NCBI RefSeq assembly: GCF_003053565.1
Contig: NZ_QAXS01000020.1
Location: 1 to 55,955 of the forward strand
Direction of reading: 5' to 3'
DNA length: 55,955 bases
Origin: Halanaerobium saccharolyticum
GTDB lineage: Bacteria; Bacillota; Halanaerobiia; Halanaerobiales; Halanaerobiaceae
The notes beneath the pieces were generated by a model. The model was not told the origin of the DNA. It was given only the letters and a program-made list of their open reading frames with translations, and ran no database searches. The first letter of the stretch is position 1. Each line of letters starts with the position of its first letter. Positions 44,317 to 53,603 of this stretch are shown here, in pieces. Position numbers and translations under genes: made by a program.

Positions 44317-44359
44317 AAGCTTTCTCCGGACTTTTTGTCGAATTCTGGAGAAAGCTTTT
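44317..44359 (+). terminator. Intrinsic terminator after topA
   Basis: AAGCTTTCTCC (44317-44327) pairs perfectly with GGAGAAAGCTT (44347-44357), and a short T-run follows. It ends the dprA-smg-topA transcript 11 nt past the topA stop. Confidence 0.75.
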
Positions 44360-44472
44360 AAAAACCAGACTCAGAAAGCGTTTACAATAATAATAATAAC
44401 TAATAAGAGCTAAGGCTGAGTATGGAAAAGATTAAAAAATGATTAAAATATTGTGAAATTTAGAGCGATAGC

Positions 44473-44502
44473 TTGACTTTTTTAATCTTTTCATGGTAAT
44501 AT
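44473..44502 (+). promoter_or_regulatory. Probable promoter for hslV-hslU-codY
   Basis: TTGACT (44473-44478) and TAATAT (44497-44502) are separated by 18 nt, giving a leader of about 70 nt before hslV. No CtsR or CIRCE operator was recognised. Confidence 0.55.
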
Positions 44503-44579
44503 AAACAAAATAGATTAAAATATTTTGAATCATGTGACAATTTAAAAAATATAAGATTATAAGTGAAGGAGGTTCTAAA

Positions 44580-45149
44580 TTGTCAATTACAGATTTTGAT
44601 GCAACTACCATAGTTGCTGTAAAACATAATGGTTGTATGGCTCTGGCAGGAGACGGCCAGGTAACACTGGGCAATACTGTTATGAAGAGTACAGCCAGAA
44701 AAGTCAGAAGATTATATAATGGTGAAATTTTAGCTGGATTCGCCGGAACATCTGCAGATGCTTTTACCCTTTTTGAAAAATTCGAGGGAAAGCTGGAAGA
44801 GTACCATGGAAGTCTGCAGCGGGCAGCTGTCGAGCTGGCCAAAGAATGGCGGACAGATAAAATTTTACGAAAACTTGAAGCTTTGCTAATTGTTGCAAAT
44901 CTGGATGAAATCCTTATTATTTCAGGTAATGGTGATGTGATTGAACCTGACGGCAATATTACTGCTATTGGTTCTGGTGGCCCTTATGCACGTGCGGCTG
45001 CTACAGCACTAACAAAACACAGCCAGGGTCTGAATGCCGGGGATATCGCCAGTGAAGCACTCAAAATAGCGGCTTCTATTTGTATTTATACCAATGAAAA
45101 TATTACTTTAGAGGAGTTAAATGGAGGTGAGTCTGAAGCAGGTGAATAA
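44580..45149 (+). CDS. hslV: ATP-dependent protease subunit HslV (ClpQ)
   Basis: Proteolytic core of the HslUV protease. The 189-residue precursor starts with TTG at 44580 (AAGGAGG upstream) and carries an eight-residue propeptide. The mature N-terminus is [10 protein letters not shown], so Thr9 is the catalytic nucleophile. GDGQVTLG and the conserved [11 protein letters not shown] segment are present. The 3' end overlaps hslU by 8 nt or more. Followed by hslU and codY, the classical Firmicute order codV-clpQ-clpY-codY minus codV/xerC. Confidence 0.95.
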   Translation: MSITDFDATTIVAVKHNGCMALAGDGQVTLGNTVMKSTARKVRRLYNGEILAGFAGTSADAFTLFEKFEGKLEEYHGSLQRAAVELAKEWRTDKILRKLEALLIVANLDEILIISGNGDVIEPDGNITAIGSGGPYARAAATALTKHSQGLNAGDIASEALKIAASICIYTNENITLEELNGGESEAGE

Positions 45150-46518
45150 TCAATTAACCCCAAAAGAGATCGTTGCTGAACTTGATAAATATATAATTGG
45201 ACAGGACAAAGCAAAAAAATCAGTAGCTATAGCTTTAAGAAACAGATATCGAAGAAAACTGGTTAAAGATGACATGAAAGACGAAATCATTCCCAAAAAC
45301 ATTTTAATGATTGGACCTACTGGTGTTGGTAAAACTGAAATTGCTCGCAGACTTGCTAAAATTGCCAGAGCTCCATTTATAAAAATTGAAGTGACCAAAT
45401 TTACTGAGGTAGGTTATGTTGGTCGTGATGTAGAATCAATGATCAGAGATTTAACCGAATCAGCGATCCGAATGGTCAAGGAAGAAAAAATGGAAGAGGT
45501 TGAAAAAGAAGCAGAAAATCAGGCTATTCAGCGAATTGTTAATCACATGTTTCCTGCTAAATCAAAAGGAAAAGATGATTATTATTCAAATTTAGTTGAT
45601 GATATTAATGCTTCTAAGTCTGATACTGATGATCGAGTAGCTGCCAGACGCAAGAGAATGTTTAAAAGAATTAAAGAAGGCAAACTTGACGATCAGAAAA
45701 TAGAAATTGAAGTCGAGGAAAACAACTCTCAGATGATGGAGGTTTTTTCTGAATCCGGTGTAGAGCAGATGGGAATTAACTTTCAGGATATGCTGGGAAA
45801 TATTTTTCCTAATAAAAAACAGAAGAAAAAAGTTACAGTTGCTCAGGCTAAAGAAATGCTTAAAGATGAAGAGGCTCAAAAACTGATAGATATGGATCAG
45901 GTCAAGGCCGAAGCAATAGAAAAAGTTGAGGAAGACGGAATAATCTTTTTAGACGAAATTGATAAAATTGCAGGTAGAGAATCTAATTCCGGTCCGGAGG
46001 TTTCCAGACAGGGTGTGCAGCGTGATATTCTGCCTATAGTTGAAGGCTCAACTGTAAGCACCAAGCACGGTTCAGTTAAAACAGATCACATATTATTTAT
46101 TGCTGCTGGTGCCTTTCATGTTTCTTCACCAGCTGATTTGATACCGGAGCTGCAGGGTAGATTCCCGCTGAGAGTTAATTTAGACAGCCTCAGCCGCGAA
46201 AATTTCAAAGATATACTCCTGCTGCCGCAGAATTCTCTGGTCAAGCAGTATAAGGCTTTACTGGAGACAGAAGGAGTAAAGATTGAATTTACTGAAGCTG
46301 CTGTTGATGAAATTTCTAGTTTTGCTTATGATATCAATGAGGAAACAGAAAATATTGGAGCCAGAAGACTGCATACAATAATGGAAAAGCTGCTTGAAGA
46401 CCTTTCTTTTGAGGCTCCAACCTTAGAAGAGGAAGAAATAGAAATTAATGTGGACTATGTTAATGATAAATTGAAAGATGTTGTGGCAAATAAAGATTTA
46501 AGTAAATATATTCTATAA
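45142..46518 (+). CDS. hslU: ATP-dependent protease ATPase subunit HslU (ClpY)
   Basis: AAA+ unfoldase that feeds substrates to HslV. Walker [12 protein letters not shown] lies near residue 60, Walker B is FLDEIDKIA, and the insertion I domain of about 120 residues (acidic, including the segment around 45500-45840) lies between. The C-terminal ends in a hydrophobic tail (DLSKYIL) that activates HslV. I place the start at GTG 45142, because GGAGGTGA (45123-45130) would otherwise sit inside the coding sequence; an ATG at 45121 is in frame. Length 458. Confidence 0.93.
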   Translation: MNNQLTPKEIVAELDKYIIGQDKAKKSVAIALRNRYRRKLVKDDMKDEIIPKNILMIGPTGVGKTEIARRLAKIARAPFIKIEVTKFTEVGYVGRDVESMIRDLTESAIRMVKEEKMEEVEKEAENQAIQRIVNHMFPAKSKGKDDYYSNLVDDINASKSDTDDRVAARRKRMFKRIKEGKLDDQKIEIEVEENNSQMMEVFSESGVEQMGINFQDMLGNIFPNKKQKKKVTVAQAKEMLKDEEAQKLIDMDQVKAEAIEKVEEDGIIFLDEIDKIAGRESNSGPEVSRQGVQRDILPIVEGSTVSTKHGSVKTDHILFIAAGAFHVSSPADLIPELQGRFPLRVNLDSLSRENFKDILLLPQNSLVKQYKALLETEGVKIEFTEAAVDEISSFAYDINEETENIGARRLHTIMEKLLEDLSFEAPTLEEEEIEINVDYVNDKLKDVVANKDLSKYIL

Positions 46519-46547
46519 TTTAAAAACTGAAAATGGAGGAGATAAAA

Positions 46548-47330
46548 ATGGGTAGTTTATTAGAAAAAAGTAGAAAGATTAACCGGTTATTACAGAGAAC
46601 AGGTGGAAATGCAGTAGATTTTTCTGATATGGCTTATGTTCTAAAAGAGGCAGTTCAGTGTAATGTATATGTGACAAGTAAAAAAGGAAAGATTTTAGGT
46701 TACAGTCTGCTCGATGATTTTGAATGTGATATTATGGAAGAAGAAGTTATTGATCATGGTGAATTTCCTGATGAATATAACAAAGGTCTTTTACGAATCA
46801 GAGAGACTAAGTCTAACATTGAACAAAAAGACGGCAAGTGTGTTTTCGCTGATGGAGAAGACTGCTTATTTGAAGATAAATTAACTACAATTGTACCTGT
46901 AATTGGTGGTGGCGACAGACTGGGAACTTTAGTCTTAGCTCGTTATGGATCTGAATTTGATGATGAAGATTTAGTTTTAGCTGAGTATGGTGCTTCAGTT
47001 GTGGGAATGGAAATTTTAAGAGCCCGCAGTGAAAGAGTAGAAAAAGAAGCCCGCAAAAAAGCTGCAGTGCAGATTGCTATTGATACTCTGTCCTATTCTG
47101 AGCTGGAAGCAATTGAACATATCTTTGAGGAATTAGACGGAGAAGAAGGTCTATTAGTAGCCAGTAAAGTTGCAGATAGAGTCGGTATTACAAGATCTGT
47201 TATTGTAAATGCACTTCGTAAATTCGAAAGTGCTGGAGTTATTGAATCCCGCTCATTAGGAATGAAAGGAACATATATTAAAGTTCTTAATGATAATTTA
47301 TTAGATGAATTAGAAAAACTTAAAGCGTAA
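46548..47330 (+). CDS. codY: GTP-sensing transcriptional repressor CodY
   Basis: Global regulator of nutrient-limited genes in Firmicutes, activated by GTP and branched-chain amino acids. The N-terminal GAF-like domain (residues 1-155) begins [17 protein letters not shown]. The C-terminal winged helix carries the DNA-binding segment [26 protein letters not shown] (core [20 protein letters not shown]). ATG 46548 is preferred because GGAGGAGA lies just upstream; an ATG at 46533 in frame precedes that site. Length 260 is normal. Last gene of the hslVU-codY operon. Confidence 0.96.
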   Translation: MGSLLEKSRKINRLLQRTGGNAVDFSDMAYVLKEAVQCNVYVTSKKGKILGYSLLDDFECDIMEEEVIDHGEFPDEYNKGLLRIRETKSNIEQKDGKCVFADGEDCLFEDKLTTIVPVIGGGDRLGTLVLARYGSEFDDEDLVLAEYGASVVGMEILRARSERVEKEARKKAAVQIAIDTLSYSELEAIEHIFEELDGEEGLLVASKVADRVGITRSVIVNALRKFESAGVIESRSLGMKGTYIKVLNDNLLDELEKLKA

Positions 47331-47353
47331 ATAAAGTTTAGTATGCTGATATC

Positions 47354-47385
47354 AAAGGCTCCTTAATTTATTTGGGGAGCCTTTT
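47354..47385 (+). terminator. Intrinsic terminator after codY
   Basis: AAAGGCTCC (47354-47362) pairs with GGAGCCTTT (47376-47384), followed by T. It lies 24 nt after the codY stop and separates it from the rpsB promoter. Confidence 0.8.
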
Positions 47386-47420
47386 AACTGCCAGACAAAA
47401 AAGATTTTTCTAAAAAACGC

Positions 47421-47449
47421 TTGATTAAAACTCAAGTCTATGGTATACT
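47421..47449 (+). promoter_or_regulatory. Sigma-A-type promoter for rpsB-tsf
   Basis: TTGATT (47421-47426) and TATACT (47444-47449) are separated by 17 nt. Transcription would start about 47456, giving a leader of about 110 nt that carries the nested hairpin annotated next. Confidence 0.75.
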
Positions 47450-47469
47450 TTTTTGTGGCAAAATACACA

Positions 47470-47532
47470 CGACAGTTGATCTAAATGCTGGTGCTGTATT
47501 TAATACAGTTGTGTTTAGAGTTGATGCTGTCG
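47470..47532 (+). promoter_or_regulatory. Structured rpsB leader, candidate ribosomal-protein S2 autoregulatory element
   Basis: Three nested helices are formed by CGACAG (47470-47475) with CTGTCG (47527-47532), CTAAAT (47481-47486) with the region around TTTAG (47514-47518), and CTGTATT/AATACAG at the tip (47494-47508). The GGAGG around 47533-47536 and the rpsB ribosome-binding site AAAGGAGGTG (about 47548-47557) follow. Ribosomal protein S2 is known to control rpsB-tsf in several bacteria through leader RNA; that this structure does so is inference. Confidence 0.55.
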
Positions 47533-47564
47533 GAGGCTAAAACCAGAAAGGAGGTGCAGGAGTT

Positions 47565-48302
47565 ATGTCAGTTGTAAACATGAAACAACTCCTCGAATCG
47601 GGTGTTCATTTTGGTCATCAGACTAAGAGATGGAACCCAAAGATGAAACCATATATTTTCACCGAAAGAAATGGGATTTATATCATTGACCTACAGCAGA
47701 CAGTTAAATTAATTGATAAAGCTTATAACTTTGTTAAGGATGAGGCTGCTGAAGGTAAAAATGTACTGTTCGTTGGAACCAAGCGTCAGGCACAGGAAAC
47801 TGTTAAAAAAGAAGCTGAAAGATGCGGAATGCCTTATGTTAATCAGCGCTGGTTAGGTGGTATGTTAACAAACTACCATACTATCAAAAAGCGTATTGAC
47901 CGCTTAGAAGAAATCGAGCAGATGGAAGAAGAAGGTATTTTTGAAGTTCTTCCTAAGAAAGAGGTTATCGAGTTAAACAAAGAACACGATAAACTTCAGA
48001 GATTCCTCGGTGGAATTAGAGATATGAATGGTTTACCAGATGTAATCTTTATCACAGATGCAAGAAAAGAAGATATCGCAGTTTCTGAAGCTAGAAAACT
48101 GGATATTCCAATTGTATCAATCTTAGATACAAACTGTGATCCAGATCTGATAGATTATGTCATTCCTGGTAATGATGATGCTATTAGAGCTGTCAAATTG
48201 ATTACCAGTGTTATTTCTGACGCAGTACTTGCTGGAAAGCAGGGTAAACAGGAAGCTGAAGTTCAAAAAGAAGCTGAAGCTGAAGAAAATACTGCTGAAT
48301 AA
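47565..48302 (+). CDS. rpsB: 30S ribosomal protein S2
   Basis: Small-subunit ribosomal protein of 245 residues. Typical segments are [40 protein letters not shown], and [18 protein letters not shown]. The C-terminal 20 residues are an E/A/K-rich tail. AAAGGAGG precedes ATG 47565. tsf follows after a terminator, so the ratio of S2 to EF-Ts is set partly by read-through. Confidence 0.97.
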   Translation: MSVVNMKQLLESGVHFGHQTKRWNPKMKPYIFTERNGIYIIDLQQTVKLIDKAYNFVKDEAAEGKNVLFVGTKRQAQETVKKEAERCGMPYVNQRWLGGMLTNYHTIKKRIDRLEEIEQMEEEGIFEVLPKKEVIELNKEHDKLQRFLGGIRDMNGLPDVIFITDARKEDIAVSEARKLDIPIVSILDTNCDPDLIDYVIPGNDDAIRAVKLITSVISDAVLAGKQGKQEAEVQKEAEAEENTAE

Positions 48303-48315
48303 TTAAGAATTAATA

Positions 48316-48356
48316 AAAGCGCTGGTAAAGTTTTATGCTTTGCAGCGCTTTTTTTC
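48316..48356 (+). terminator. Terminator between rpsB and tsf
   Basis: AAAGCGCTG (48316-48324) pairs with CAGCGCTTT (48343-48351), with inner pairing of GTAAAG/CTTTG, followed by T. A terminator here is known in other bacteria between rpsB and tsf and allows partial read-through. Confidence 0.82.
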
Positions 48357-48407
48357 TAGCATAATTTAGTTAATATTTATTCGTTATTATAAGGAGGTTT
48401 TTAATAA

Positions 48408-49307
48408 ATGGGAGTTACAATGAAAGATATAAAAGAGCTTCGTTCCCGAACTGGTGCAGGTGTACTTGACTGCAAGAAGGCTCTTAATAAGGTTGACGGC
48501 GATATTGAAGCTGCTGTTGAGTTTTTAAGAGAAAAAGGTATGGCAGCCGCTGCTAAAAAAGCAGGTAGAGTTGCAGCTGAGGGATTAGTAAGCTTAAATA
48601 TAAGTGATGATCGCAAAAAAGGTGTTCTGGTTGAAGTTAATTCTGAAACCGACTTTGTTGCTAAAAATGATAATTTCCAGGCCCTTGTTAATGATATTTC
48701 TGAGCATTTAATGCAGAGTGAAGCAGCTGAGGTAGAAGCTGTTGAAAATGAAGCCTGGTTTAAAGATGACAGTGAAACAGTAAGTGAGGTTATTAAGGCA
48801 GCAATTGCTAATATTGGTGAGAATATCAATCTGAGAAGATTCAAAAGAGTTGAAACAGATGGCTATTTATTTGGTTATATCCATATGGGCGGTAAAATTG
48901 GTGTTTTAGTTGAATTTGCCAATGAATTCACTGAAGAAAAGGCTCAAACTGCCAAAGATGTTGCAATGCATATTGCAGCTATCAATCCAGAATTCTTAGA
49001 TCGTGATTCTGTAGATGCTGAGTCTATTGAAAAAGAAAAGAAGATTTATAAAGAGCAGATGTTAAATGAAGGTAAACCTGAGCATATTATTGATCAGATT
49101 GTAGAAGGTAAGATCAATAAGTATTATACCCAGGTCTGTCTTTTAGAGCAGCCATTTGTTAGAGACGATGATCAGACTGTTGCTGAAATATTGGAAGCAA
49201 ATGATATGGAAGTTAAGCAGTTTACTCGTTTCGAAATTGGTGAAGGTATTGAAAAGAAAGAAGAAGACTTCGCTGCTGAAGTTGCTGCAATGACAAAAAA
49301 TCAATAA
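48408..49307 (+). CDS. tsf: Translation elongation factor Ts
   Basis: Nucleotide exchange factor for EF-Tu. The N-terminal UBA-like domain (VTMKDIKELRSRTGAGVLDC) is intact, followed by the core with NSETDFVAKNDNF, which inserts into EF-Tu (TDFVAKN motif near residue 80). Length 299 is normal. AAGGAGG precedes ATG 48408 with 11-nt spacing; an ATG at 48420 is a weaker alternative. Confidence 0.96.
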   Translation: MGVTMKDIKELRSRTGAGVLDCKKALNKVDGDIEAAVEFLREKGMAAAAKKAGRVAAEGLVSLNISDDRKKGVLVEVNSETDFVAKNDNFQALVNDISEHLMQSEAAEVEAVENEAWFKDDSETVSEVIKAAIANIGENINLRRFKRVETDGYLFGYIHMGGKIGVLVEFANEFTEEKAQTAKDVAMHIAAINPEFLDRDSVDAESIEKEKKIYKEQMLNEGKPEHIIDQIVEGKINKYYTQVCLLEQPFVRDDDQTVAEILEANDMEVKQFTRFEIGEGIEKKEEDFAAEVAAMTKNQ

Positions 49308-49317
49308 TAATTAAAAA

Positions 49318-49350
49318 AGGAGAGCACTTAGAGATAGTGTTCTCTTTTTT
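49318..49350 (+). terminator. Intrinsic terminator after tsf
   Basis: A stem formed by AGGAGAGCAC-type sequence (49318-49327) and its complement GTGTTCTCTT (49337-49346), with one G-U pair, is followed by several T. It lies 10 nt after the tsf stop. Confidence 0.75.
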
Positions 49351-49359
49351 TAAGTAAAT

Positions 49360-49389
49360 TTGCTTATAAAAAAGGAATTAGCTTAAAAT
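49360..49389 (+). promoter_or_regulatory. Possible promoter for pyrH-frr
   Basis: TTGCTT (49360-49365) and TAAAAT (49384-49389) are separated by 18 nt and follow directly after a terminator, upstream of pyrH. The elements are close to consensus but not perfect, so this is a moderate call. Confidence 0.4.
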
Positions 49390-49423
49390 TGAAGAATAAT
49401 ATTTAATGGAGGTTAATTATATA

Positions 49424-50143
49424 ATGACAGAAAAACCAGTTTATTCAAGAATACTGCTTAAGATTAGTGGGGAGGCTCTCGCCGGTAATAACGGCTTTGG
49501 TATTGACCCGCAAATGATCAAAAAAATTGCAGCCGAAATTAGTGATGTTGTCAAAACTACAAATGTTGAAATGGCAGTTGTAGTTGGTGGAGGTAATATT
49601 TTTAGAGGTATTGCAGGTAGTGCTAAGGGAATGGACCGCGGAACTGCTGATTATATGGGGATGCTGGCTACAGTAATAAACGCCCTCGCCCTGCAGGATG
49701 CGATAGAAAAATTTGATATTGAAACTCGAGTCCAGTCTGCAATAGAGATGCGCCAGATTGCTGAACCTTATATTAGAAGGAGAGCAATCAGACATCTGGA
49801 AAAAGGAAGAGTTGTTATTTTTGCAGCAGGTACAGGTAATCCATTTTTCTCAACAGACACAACTGCTGCCCTCAGAGCTGCCGAAATATCTGCAGATGCA
49901 ATTTTGATGGCTAAAAATGTTGATGGAATTTATGATTCTGATCCAGCTGTTAATGAAGACGCTCAAAAACACGAAACACTTTCTTATATTGATTTATTAA
50001 ACAACTCCCTTAGAGTCATGGACTTTACAGCTGTTTCTCTCTGTATGGATAATAAAATTCCTTTAAAAGTATTTGCAGTTAAAAAAGAAGGCAACATTAA
50101 GCGGGTATTACTCGGCGAAAATATTGGAACTTCTGTTAGTTAA
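49424..50143 (+). CDS. pyrH: Uridylate kinase
   Basis: Phosphorylates UMP to UDP in pyrimidine nucleotide synthesis; hexameric member of the amino-acid kinase fold. [20 protein letters not shown] near the N-terminus binds phosphate. [12 protein letters not shown], the [20 protein letters not shown] segment (core [17 protein letters not shown]) and the DGIYDSDP motif are intact. ATG 49424 is chosen because AATGGAGG lies upstream; an in-frame ATG at 49406 overlaps that site. Length 239. frr follows after 26 nt. Confidence 0.96.
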   Translation: MTEKPVYSRILLKISGEALAGNNGFGIDPQMIKKIAAEISDVVKTTNVEMAVVVGGGNIFRGIAGSAKGMDRGTADYMGMLATVINALALQDAIEKFDIETRVQSAIEMRQIAEPYIRRRAIRHLEKGRVVIFAAGTGNPFFSTDTTAALRAAEISADAILMAKNVDGIYDSDPAVNEDAQKHETLSYIDLLNNSLRVMDFTAVSLCMDNKIPLKVFAVKKEGNIKRVLLGENIGTSVS

Positions 50144-50169
50144 TAATCATATTTTAGGGGGTCAAATTT

Positions 50170-50727
50170 ATGTTTAGAGAAGTAATGAAAGAAACAGAAA
50201 ACAAAATGGAAAAAACACTTGAAAAAACCAAAGAAGATTTAAATACTATTAGAACAGGTAGAGCCAGACCTTCACTTGTGGAAAATATTAAAGCAAATAA
50301 TTACGGGGTAGCAACTCCCATTCAGCAGATGGCTAAAGTTTTTGCGCCTGAGGCCAGACAAATTGTAATTGAGCCCTGGGATAAAAATAATATTGAAGCA
50401 ATTGAAAAAGCAATTATGCAGGAAAATCTCGGCTTAAACCCCAGCAATGATGGTAGTGTAATTAGAATTAATATTCCACAGTTAACTGAAGAAAGAAGAA
50501 AAGAACTGGTTAAAATTCTACATGAAAAAGCAGAAAAAGGTAGAATAGCGATCAGAGCTATCAGAAGAGACGCCAATGAAGAACTTGAAATGCTGGAAGA
50601 TGAAGGTGAAATTTCTGAGGACAATATGCACAGAGGACTGGACAATGTTCAGGAACTGACTGATGAATATATAGGAAAATTAAATGATATTGTTGATAAA
50701 AAAGAAGAAGAGATTATGGAAGTTTAA
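50170..50727 (+). CDS. frr: Ribosome recycling factor
   Basis: Splits post-termination ribosomes together with EF-G. The 185-residue protein has the long three-helix bundle domain with KEDLNTIRTGRARPSLVENI near residue 20. The conserved EARQIVIEPWDKNNIEAIEK segment and the C-terminal helix RRDANEELEMLE are intact. TTTAGGGGGTC precedes ATG 50170. In the pyrH-frr-uppS-cdsA order. Confidence 0.96.
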   Translation: MFREVMKETENKMEKTLEKTKEDLNTIRTGRARPSLVENIKANNYGVATPIQQMAKVFAPEARQIVIEPWDKNNIEAIEKAIMQENLGLNPSNDGSVIRINIPQLTEERRKELVKILHEKAEKGRIAIRAIRRDANEELEMLEDEGEISEDNMHRGLDNVQELTDEYIGKLNDIVDKKEEEIMEV

Positions 50728-50729
50728 AT

Positions 50730-50936
50730 ATGGAGCTAGAAAACTTTTTAGCTTCTCCACTAGAGAAAGCAGTAGATTTTATGGAAGATAATGAGTTTGA
50801 TTATCAACTTAAGCAGATTAAACCTCCAACTCATTATGATAATAAATTTAAAAATAAAGGACAGAAAAGAGTCCTAAAGATCGAAAAAGAAAAAGATTAT
50901 TATCTTATAACCTGGTCTTTTCAATATAACAGCTAA
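50730..50936 (+). CDS. Small uncharacterised protein between frr and uppS
   Basis: A 68-residue acidic/basic mixed protein with no motif I recognise. It starts 2 nt after the frr stop, with a weak GGAAG upstream, so it is probably translated by coupling. The sequence has LASPLEKAVDFMEDNEFDY at the start, then KPPTHYDNKF, and a lysine-rich end that alternates charged and hydrophobic residues (RVLKIEKEKDYYLITWSF), suggesting beta strands. Codon usage matches neighbours. The position between frr and uppS, with PP near the middle, resembles small uncharacterised genes I believe occur there in some Clostridia, but I cannot verify homology. Confidence 0.6.
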   Translation: MELENFLASPLEKAVDFMEDNEFDYQLKQIKPPTHYDNKFKNKGQKRVLKIEKEKDYYLITWSFQYNS

Positions 50937-50940
50937 TTTA

Positions 50941-50960
50941 TACCCCCTTTTTAGGGGGTA
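50941..50960 (+). other. Hairpin before uppS
   Basis: TACCCCC (50941-50947) pairs perfectly with GGGGGTA (50954-50960), with a six-base TTTTTA loop. It is not followed by a T-run, so it is not a classic terminator. It lies 27 nt before the uppS ATG and could stabilise or modulate the frr-uppS transcript. Confidence 0.5.
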
Positions 50961-50986
50961 ATTAATTAATTGGAAGGGATGATTTA

Positions 50987-51706
50987 ATGACTACTCCCAA
51001 AAACATTGCAATAATTATGGACGGTAATGGCCGCTGGGCAGAAAAGAGAAATAAAAGTAGAAGTGCCGGTCATAAAGAGGGTGTTAAAACCTTAAAAAAA
51101 ATAGTAAAAGCTGCAGCAAACTTTAAAGTAGAGTCTTTAACTGTTTATGCATTTTCTACAGAAAACTGGAAAAGGCCAAAGGCAGAGGTTAATTTCTTAT
51201 TAACTCTCATGAAAAGGACAATAAGTAATGAAATAGAAGAATTATTGGATAGAGGAGTTAAAATAAAATTCCTGGGCAGAAAAGAAAACCTTTCTAAAAA
51301 TTTAATTGAAGAATTTAATTATATTGAAGAGAAGTCAGCAGAGAATAAAAATTTAACATTAAATATTGCTTTTAATTATGGCGGCAGGGCAGAAATTATT
51401 GATGCTGCTAAAAAGATAGCTGCAGATTATAAAAATAATCAACTAGAACTGGATAATCTGCAGGAGAATGATTTCAGCAGTTATTTATACAGTCAGGATT
51501 TAAAAAATGTTGAACTTGTAATTAGAACCGGAGGAGATTTGCGTTTAAGTAATTTTCTGCTCTGGCAGTCGGCTTATGCAGAATTATATTTTACAGAAAA
51601 GTTCTGGCCTGATTTTAATGAAGATGATTTAAAAAATGCAATTGAAGATTTCAAAAATCGTGAGCGGAGATTTGGCGGCCTAAAAGACGGTGATGCTAAT
51701 GCTTAA
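50987..51706 (+). CDS. uppS: Undecaprenyl diphosphate synthase
   Basis: Cis-prenyltransferase that makes the C55 carrier for peptidoglycan and other envelope polymers. The catalytic aspartate lies in IAIIMDGNGRWAEKRNKSR near residue 11. TVYAFSTENWKRP and the C-terminal DLRLSNFLLWQSAYAELYF (with the E of AELYF) are intact. Length 239 is normal. GGAAGGGATGA precedes ATG 50987. It uses farnesyl and isopentenyl diphosphate derived from dxs and dxr also in this window. Confidence 0.97.
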   Translation: MTTPKNIAIIMDGNGRWAEKRNKSRSAGHKEGVKTLKKIVKAAANFKVESLTVYAFSTENWKRPKAEVNFLLTLMKRTISNEIEELLDRGVKIKFLGRKENLSKNLIEEFNYIEEKSAENKNLTLNIAFNYGGRAEIIDAAKKIAADYKNNQLELDNLQENDFSSYLYSQDLKNVELVIRTGGDLRLSNFLLWQSAYAELYFTEKFWPDFNEDDLKNAIEDFKNRERRFGGLKDGDANA

Positions 51707-52508
51707 AAAAAGAGTGATTAGTGCAATTATCGGTATTTTATTATTAATATTTTTAGTTTTTTCAGGTTCACTTCCGTTTTTTTTAACTGTTAGTGTAATT
51801 GTCAGTCTGGCAGTTAGAGAATATAACCGCATGCTCAATATAGAATCAAAAACACTTAAAAGTATAATATCAGTAGCTGCAGTTTTAATAGTTTTTAATG
51901 TTTACCTCATTTCTAATGATTTTAATTATCTTCCATCCGGCATTATATTTTTCATTATTATTTTTGCGCTTTATCTATATAATTTAAATAATTATCAGGA
52001 AGAAAATTTTATTAAAAATATCAGTCACCAGCTTTTTTCTGTGATATATATTGGTGGTGGTCTATCTTTTGCTGTTTTTTTAAGAGATCTCAATCAGGGG
52101 CCATTTTTTGCAACCAGTGCCTTATGGCTGGTTTTAATTGCTACCTGGCTGACTGATTCCGGTGCCTATTTTGTTGGTAAAAAATACGGCAAAACACCAA
52201 TGGCTCCTGTTATCAGCCCTAATAAGACTGTGGCTGGAGCAGTTGGAGGAATTTTGACTACTGCTTTATTTATTATCTTAGCAGCTTTATTTTTTGAAGT
52301 TTTAAATATCTATTACTTTATTTTTGCATTTACTTTTCCTGTAATAGCAATTTTAGGTGATCTTTTTGAATCTTGTGTTAAAAGAAGTTTTGGAGTTAAG
52401 GACACAGGAACAATTATCCCGGGGCATGGTGGAATACTTGATCGTTTTGACAGTTTTATTTTCACCGCACCATTTACATATTATTTTATAATCTTACTAC
52501 TGGGGTGA
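51699..52508 (+). CDS. cdsA: Phosphatidate cytidylyltransferase
   Basis: Makes CDP-diacylglycerol for phospholipid synthesis. A multi-pass membrane protein (about 8 hydrophobic segments) with the family signature SVKRxxGxKDxGxxxPGHGGxxDRxD, visible as CVKRSFGVKDTGTIIPGHGG followed by ILDRFDS. ATG 51699 is chosen, with GGTGA five bases upstream; GTG 51690 and ATG 51693 are in-frame alternatives. It overlaps the uppS end by 8 nt. Length 269. Confidence 0.95.
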   Translation: MLKKRVISAIIGILLLIFLVFSGSLPFFLTVSVIVSLAVREYNRMLNIESKTLKSIISVAAVLIVFNVYLISNDFNYLPSGIIFFIIIFALYLYNLNNYQEENFIKNISHQLFSVIYIGGGLSFAVFLRDLNQGPFFATSALWLVLIATWLTDSGAYFVGKKYGKTPMAPVISPNKTVAGAVGGILTTALFIILAALFFEVLNIYYFIFAFTFPVIAILGDLFESCVKRSFGVKDTGTIIPGHGGILDRFDSFIFTAPFTYYFIILLLG

Positions 52509-52513
52509 ATTAG

Positions 52514-53575
52514 ATGAATATCAGCAAATGGTATATTAAATATTTTTTAATGTTTTTATTTTTATTAATCAGTCTGGTTATTTTAGAACATGTTTTTATC
52601 TATTTCACTCCCTTTATTATTGCGGCTGTCATTGCAAGTTTAATCAACCCGGTCGTTGATTTTCTTGATCAGAATATTCCAATTCACCGCGGTTTTACAG
52701 TGGTTATAGTGCTCGTGCTTGTAATAGTAATTCTGGTGACGATGATTATAATTGGTGGTGCCCAGGGGTATCTGGAATTAAACAGACTGCTGAAAAACTT
52801 ACCTGATTATCGCTCAATTGATTCTCAAATCAAATGGGTATCGGAACAGAATGAACAGCTGGAACACTTTATGGAAAACTGGGAAATATCAGATGCTGTA
52901 AAAGATGCAATCAACAGCAATTTACAGCTTTTATATAATGGGATAAGAGATGCTCTGATCTCAGTAATTAATAGTATTTTAGAGTTTTTAACAAAGCTTC
53001 CAAGCTTATTTATGATTTTATTTATTGCATTTATAGCTACTTTCTTTATCAGCAGAGATCGTGATAATATCAAGCTCTTTTTAGTGAATTTATTTCCAGA
53101 AGATGTTCAGCCTAAAATAGCAAATGTTTTTACTCAGCTGATTCGCTCAGCTATTGGATATATAAGAGCAATGCTGATCTTGATTTCTATCAGTGGTCTG
53201 GTAGCTGGTATAGGTGTTAAAATTATTGGTAACCAGTATGCTTTAATTGTTGGAGCAACAGCAGCTGTGCTGGACCTGATCCCAATCATTGGTCCTGCTC
53301 TTCTGTTTTATCCCTGGATTGTAATGTCAATAATTTTTGGTAATTTTTCTCAGGCTTTCGCTCTTTTTATTCTGCATTTATTTCTGGCAGCCATTCGCTC
53401 TGCTTCTGAGGGTAAAATTATGGGTAAAAGCCTCGGCCTGCACCCTCTGGCAACAATGATTGCTCTATTTTCGGGTTTCAGAATTTTGGGAGCTATAGGT
53501 TTTGTTGTAGGACCGACTTTTTTAGTTATTATAAAAGCGATTGTTGACTCTGACTTAATTGATATCAAAAAATAA
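52514..53575 (+). CDS. AI-2E family (YtvI/PerM-type) membrane transporter
   Basis: A 353-residue membrane protein of the AI-2 exporter superfamily (UPF0118). The N-terminal hydrophobic hairpin, a central region of lower hydrophobicity (about 85-150), then clustered helices are typical. The conserved GAIGFVVGPTFLV and the AAVLDLIPIIGPALLF segments are present. Family substrates include signalling molecules and Na+/H+ exchange in some members; the role here is unknown. TGGGGTGA precedes ATG 52514. Inserted between cdsA and dxr, where core order usually has none. Confidence 0.85.
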   Translation: MNISKWYIKYFLMFLFLLISLVILEHVFIYFTPFIIAAVIASLINPVVDFLDQNIPIHRGFTVVIVLVLVIVILVTMIIIGGAQGYLELNRLLKNLPDYRSIDSQIKWVSEQNEQLEHFMENWEISDAVKDAINSNLQLLYNGIRDALISVINSILEFLTKLPSLFMILFIAFIATFFISRDRDNIKLFLVNLFPEDVQPKIANVFTQLIRSAIGYIRAMLILISISGLVAGIGVKIIGNQYALIVGATAAVLDLIPIIGPALLFYPWIVMSIIFGNFSQAFALFILHLFLAAIRSASEGKIMGKSLGLHPLATMIALFSGFRILGAIGFVVGPTFLVIIKAIVDSDLIDIKK

Positions 53576-53603
53576 TAAAATCTAGTTTTTGAGGTGAAAA
53601 TAA

